A DNA stretch of 8,530 nucleotides from Armatimonadota bacterium (GTDB lineage Bacteria > Armatimonadota > SYMT01): the NCBI GenBank assembly GCA_020696885.1, contig JAJFMS010000089.1, forward strand, positions 1 through 8,530, in the 5' to 3' direction. The stretch's first letter is position 1, and every line of letters starts with the position of its first letter. The notes beneath the pieces were generated by a model, which worked only from the letters and a program-made list of their open reading frames with translations, was not told the origin of the DNA and did not search any database. Below are positions 5,627 to 8,530 of the stretch, piece by piece. The position numbers and the translations under genes are program-made.

Positions 5627-7105
5627 ATGCGTGTAGCCTATCTGGATTGCATCGGCGGGATTAGCGGCGACATGACCCTCGGGGCGCTGCTGGACGCGGG
5701 CGTGGACCGCGCGGCGCTGGAAGCCGGTTTACGGACCCTGAACCTCCCCAACTGGGAGCTCCAGGTGGGCCGCACCCGCAAGTCCGGCATCGCCGGCACG
5801 AAGGTCGAAGTAGTGGTCGGCGGCGCCGCGGCCGGGAACGCACCCATGATGCGGGTCCCGCCGGACGACGCCCCCCTCGAGACGTCCGGTCACACCCACA
5901 GCCACTCTCACACGCACACCCACTCCGAGAGTCACACCCACTCCCACGCAGAGACCTACGTCCACGACACCCGCATCTCCACCGCCATCGGCCACCGCCC
6001 AGCAAGAACCGCCTCCCCGACACCTCCCGTAACCTCCACGCCCTCCGGGGCAGGCAACGCCCGTCCCCCTGAACACCTGAACAATGCCCATTCCCACGAC
6101 GGCTCCGTGACCCGCACGTTCGGAGACGTGGCGGCGCTAATCCGGGCCAGTGGACTACCCGAGGTGGTGAAGGAGCGAGCCGAGCGGGTCTACCGCCGGC
6201 TGGCGGAGGCGGAGGCGGCGGTACACGGGGCTTCGCTGGAAACGGTCCACTTCCACGAGGTGGGCGCGGTGGACAGCATCGTGGACGTGGTCGGCTCGGT
6301 CTACGGGCTGTACCTGCTGGGGATCGAGCGGGTGATCTGCTCCCCGCTGCCGAACGGGAAGGGCTTCGTGCGGTGCGCGCACGGGCTGATGCCGATCCCG
6401 CCGCCGGCTACGGCGGAGCTGCTGAAGGGCTGCCCGCTCCGGCAGGTGGACGTAGAGGGCGAGCTGGTGACCCCCACCGGCGCCGCCCTGGCGAGTGCGC
6501 TGGCGGAGAGCTTCGGACCGCTCCCCGGCTTCACGGTGCGCGAGGTGGGCTACGGGGCTGGCGGCAAGGACTTCCCGTTCCCGAACCTGCTGCGGATCGT
6601 GGTCGGGGACGATGACACCGCCCCCGCCGAGGCGACCACCGTCACGCTGATCGAGGCGAATATCGACGACATGTCGCCGCAGGTCTACGACAGCGCGTTC
6701 ACCGCCCTGTTCGCGGCGGGGGCGCTGGACGTGTGGATCACCCCGATTCAGATGAAGAAGAACCGCCCGGCCCACACCCTCAGCGTGCTGTGCGAGCCGG
6801 CGGCGGCCGAGCAGGTGACCGGCGTCCTCTTCGCAGAGACCACCACCCTGGGCGTCCGCTCCACAGAGTGGAAGCGCTCTTGTCTGCAGCGGGAATGGGT
6901 AAGCGTGGAGACGCCATACGGCGCGGTGCGGGTGAAGGTGGGCCGGCAGGCCGGTGAGCTGCGCACCGCCACCCCGGAGTATGAAGACTGCCGCGAGCGG
7001 GCCGTGGAGCGGGGGGTGCCGGTGAAGCTGGTCCAGGCCGCGGCCACCGCGGCCGCCTTTCAACAACTGCTGGCCGGCGCAGGCAGCGAGGAGCAAACCC
7101 GATGA
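5627..7105 (+). CDS. larC: LarC, nickel insertion protein of NPN cofactor synthesis (single-frame LarC1-LarC2)
   Basis: This 492-residue protein belongs to the LarC family. LarC inserts nickel into pyridinium-3,5-bisthiocarboxylic acid mononucleotide in a CTP-dependent reaction, giving the nickel-pincer nucleotide used by LarA-type enzymes. The start MRVAYLDCIGGISGDM (1-16) is family-typical. Further LarC segments are HFHEVGAVDSIVDVVG (208-223), PLPNGKGFV (240-248), VTPTGAAL (281-288), GYGAGGKDFP (308-317) and ANIDDMSPQVYD (344-355). L. plantarum makes LarC from two frames by ribosomal frameshifting; here it is one open frame. Residues 89-113 are His-rich (ten His), followed by a Pro/Thr/Ser linker to about 160, probably metal-binding or storage. 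I chose the ATG at 5627 because the GTG at 5612 lies in a repeat. The stop overlaps the next start (ATGA), implying translational coupling. Confidence 0.96.
   Translation: MRVAYLDCIGGISGDMTLGALLDAGVDRAALEAGLRTLNLPNWELQVGRTRKSGIAGTKVEVVVGGAAAGNAPMMRVPPDDAPLETSGHTHSHSHTHTHSESHTHSHAETYVHDTRISTAIGHRPARTASPTPPVTSTPSGAGNARPPEHLNNAHSHDGSVTRTFGDVAALIRASGLPEVVKERAERVYRRLAEAEAAVHGASLETVHFHEVGAVDSIVDVVGSVYGLYLLGIERVICSPLPNGKGFVRCAHGLMPIPPPATAELLKGCPLRQVDVEGELVTPTGAALASALAESFGPLPGFTVREVGYGAGGKDFPFPNLLRIVVGDDDTAPAEATTVTLIEANIDDMSPQVYDSAFTALFAAGALDVWITPIQMKKNRPAHTLSVLCEPAAAEQVTGVLFAETTTLGVRSTEWKRSCLQREWVSVETPYGAVRVKVGRQAGELRTATPEYEDCRERAVERGVPVKLVQAAATAAAFQQLLAGAGSEEQTR
7088..7093 (+). promoter_or_regulatory. 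Shine-Dalgarno site of the thioredoxin-fold gene, inside the larC end
   Basis: GAGGAG lies 8 bases before the ATG at 7102, within the last codons of larC. With the ATGA overlap it supports both the start choice and cotranslation with larC. Confidence 0.7.
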
Positions 7106-8445
7106 CGAGAGTCTCGCGCCGAGGGGCGCTCCTGGTGATCGCCGCGGCCCTGACCGCGGTCTCGCAGCCTGCCATGGAAGCCCAGGATGCCGCGGCGGCA
7201 GCGCGGACCGCCGTAGCGGGCATTGCCGGCGAGGAAGCGCGCGCCAACGCTGCGCGCCTCACCCTCACCGTGGCCGAGCGGCGGGGGAAGTACGTGGAGA
7301 ATGAGAAGCCCGACCTCATGCGCGGCCGGATGGCGGGCGAGCCGCCGATCATGGCGGAAGGCGCGTTCATGTTCGGGCCGGAGGGTTGGGCGAAGGAGCT
7401 GAACGTCGCCGTTTCCGCGCTGAGCCCTACGCCCACCCGCACACGGACCGGCGCGTCCGGGGAGATCCTCCGCTTCCGGGTGGAGGCCACGGTGGAGGGA
7501 AAGCCGCAGACCCGCGCGTTCCTCAGCCGGCTGGCGGCCGCCACACCGGGAGACGCCGTGCTCTCCAGCCGCGTAGCCCGCTCGCTCACCGGGGTCAACT
7601 GGAGCTCGCTGAAGCAGGACGGCGAGCTGCTCACGCTTACCGGCTCGCGGGGGATGGAGCGGCACACGGTGGTCCTCGCCCGCGGGCCGCGGCCGCAGCT
7701 CCGAAGCTGGGAGCTGGCGCGCACGGTGCCGCTACCGCAGGGGAAGAGCGCGGAGCAGACCTATGTGGTGGAGGTGACGCGAGATCCCGCCACCGACGCG
7801 CTCACTCGCATCCAGGAATGGGTGGTGAGCCCGCCTCCCGCCGGCACCGTGGCCTATCGCGACACCACGGTCAAGAAAATCGAGCCGCTGGAGGCGGTGA
7901 AGCCGGACGAGCTGGCGATCCGGCTGCCGAAAGGCACGATTGTTGCGGACGCCCGCACCGGAGGCATCGCGGAGTACGAGCTGCTGGAAGAAGACGCGGG
8001 CAAGCAGGACTCCCCGGTGACCGAGTCGGTGGCCAAGCCCGCTCCGGCCATCGAGGTCAGGAACACGGACGGAAAGGCGGTGCGGCTGGATCGCGATAAG
8101 CCGGTGCTCCTGATCTGGTTCTCCGCTGGCTCCGCGCCGGTGCAGTCGATCGCCGAGATGGTCGACGCGATCGCGGATGAGTACCGCAAGAAAGGGATCC
8201 AGTTCCTCGGGCTGGAGACCTCCGCGGCAGGAGACGCCGGGGCCCAGGCCGAAGCGTTCGGCAAGCGCGTGAAGTGGTCGTTCCCGCTGGCGCTGGACCC
8301 GGGCGGGGAGCTGGCCTCCCGCTTCGGCATCATGCGCGCCGTGCCCGCCGTGGCGTTAGTGGATCGCCAGGGTAAGATCGTCTACGCGCGCACCGGCGTG
8401 GACCCGGTAACGCTCACCGCGGCGCTGGATAGCTTGAAGAAGTAG
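7102..8445 (+). CDS. Exported thioredoxin-fold (TlpA/redoxin-like) protein lacking all cysteines
   Basis: This 447-residue protein has three parts. Residues 1-27 are a signal sequence with SRRGALL near the start, a fair twin-arginine pattern, and then a hydrophobic core; cleavage is likely between 21 and 27. Residues 28 to about 290 are a beta-rich domain. Its later part (about 220-285) looks like LolA/DUF2092-type lipoprotein-carrier domains, though I am unsure. Residues 313-447 have the TlpA/AhpC-TSA pattern: PAPAIEVRNTDGKAVRL (313-329), VLLIWFSAGSAP (335-346) where WCxxC would stand, and AVPAVALVDRQGKIVYARTG (413-432) with the cis-Pro at P415. The CxxC is gone and no Cys occurs anywhere, so it cannot do thiol-disulfide exchange. 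A binding or structural role in the cell envelope is more likely. The ATGA overlap with larC suggests shared expression. Confidence 0.88.
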   Translation: MTRVSRRGALLVIAAALTAVSQPAMEAQDAAAAARTAVAGIAGEEARANAARLTLTVAERRGKYVENEKPDLMRGRMAGEPPIMAEGAFMFGPEGWAKELNVAVSALSPTPTRTRTGASGEILRFRVEATVEGKPQTRAFLSRLAAATPGDAVLSSRVARSLTGVNWSSLKQDGELLTLTGSRGMERHTVVLARGPRPQLRSWELARTVPLPQGKSAEQTYVVEVTRDPATDALTRIQEWVVSPPPAGTVAYRDTTVKKIEPLEAVKPDELAIRLPKGTIVADARTGGIAEYELLEEDAGKQDSPVTESVAKPAPAIEVRNTDGKAVRLDRDKPVLLIWFSAGSAPVQSIAEMVDAIADEYRKKGIQFLGLETSAAGDAGAQAEAFGKRVKWSFPLALDPGGELASRFGIMRAVPAVALVDRQGKIVYARTGVDPVTLTAALDSLKK

Positions 8446-8467
8446 GGGCTGGGGTGCTGGGGGTTTA

Positions 8468-8530
8468 ACCGCAGAGACGCAGAGAGCGCAGAGGGGGAGA
8501 AAGAGGGAGATTTTAGACTGGATCGCAGGA
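8468..8530 (+). repeat. Repeat modules A and B, forward copy cut by the window edge
   Basis: ACCGCAGAGACGCAGAG and further CGCAGAG units (8468-8495) repeat the sequence after larB. After GAGAAAGAGGGAGATTTTA comes GACTGGATCGCAGGA, like module B. The copy begins 22 bp after the stop of the thioredoxin-fold gene and continues beyond the window. Confidence 0.8.

Noticed and set aside
6155..7724. Long minus-strand open frames (6155-7096 and 6780-7724) opposite larC and the thioredoxin-fold gene
   Set aside because: They are shadows produced by high GC; the + strand proteins here match known families end to end, and the minus translations are Arg/Pro/Ala-rich without motifs.
8445..8463. G-quadruplex candidate in the G-rich stretch after the last gene
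   Set aside because: Only three G-runs (8445-8448, 8451-8454, 8459-8463) are present; a fourth requires splitting the last one.

Overview
This is a GC-rich bacterial window with every convincing gene on the + strand. It runs: 3' end of carB; a small membrane protein; an SDR-like oxidoreductase with a zinc ribbon; a Gfo/Idh/MocA dehydrogenase; larB; an unrecognised membrane-anchored protein; larC; and an exported thioredoxin-fold protein. There are no tRNAs, rRNAs, transposases, phage genes or CRISPR arrays. The source organism cannot be fixed. High GC, a single-ORF larC and families of short CGCAGAGG-, ACAGGAT- and ATCTGCG-type intergenic repeats would suit a lineage such as Armatimonadota, Chloroflexota or Planctomycetota, but this is a low-confidence impression from memory.

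Positions 1-977 hold the end of carB (pyrimidine/arginine synthesis), a strong 17-bp hairpin, a 105-residue membrane protein and a short gap with one AT-rich island. Positions 978-3641 hold two predicted oxidoreductases separated by 210 bp. The first has an SDR fold, but the residue four before the active-site Lys is Thr rather than Tyr. The second has intact dehydrogenase motifs. An almost perfect 70-bp fold-back lies between the second one and larB.

Positions 3833-8445 form the most coherent part. LarB and LarC are the first and last enzymes of synthesis of the nickel-pincer nucleotide (NPN), the cofactor of lactate racemase LarA and its homologues. LarE, the middle enzyme, and any LarA homologue are not in the window. 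larB and larC are separated by one membrane-anchored gene of unknown function and by clusters of short repeats. larC is one continuous frame with a long His-rich insert. It overlaps by 4 bp (ATGA) a gene for an exported thioredoxin-fold protein that has no cysteine at all.

The intergenic spaces around larB, the unknown gene, larC and the 3' edge of the window are built from the same repeat modules. The modules run into two open reading frames and would give false N-termini if the longest frame were taken, so I place those starts at 4895 and 5627. I see no clearly new defence or mobile system. The best leads are the atypical SDR, the gene between larB and larC, the Cys-free thioredoxin-fold protein coupled to larC, and the regular placement of the repeats.
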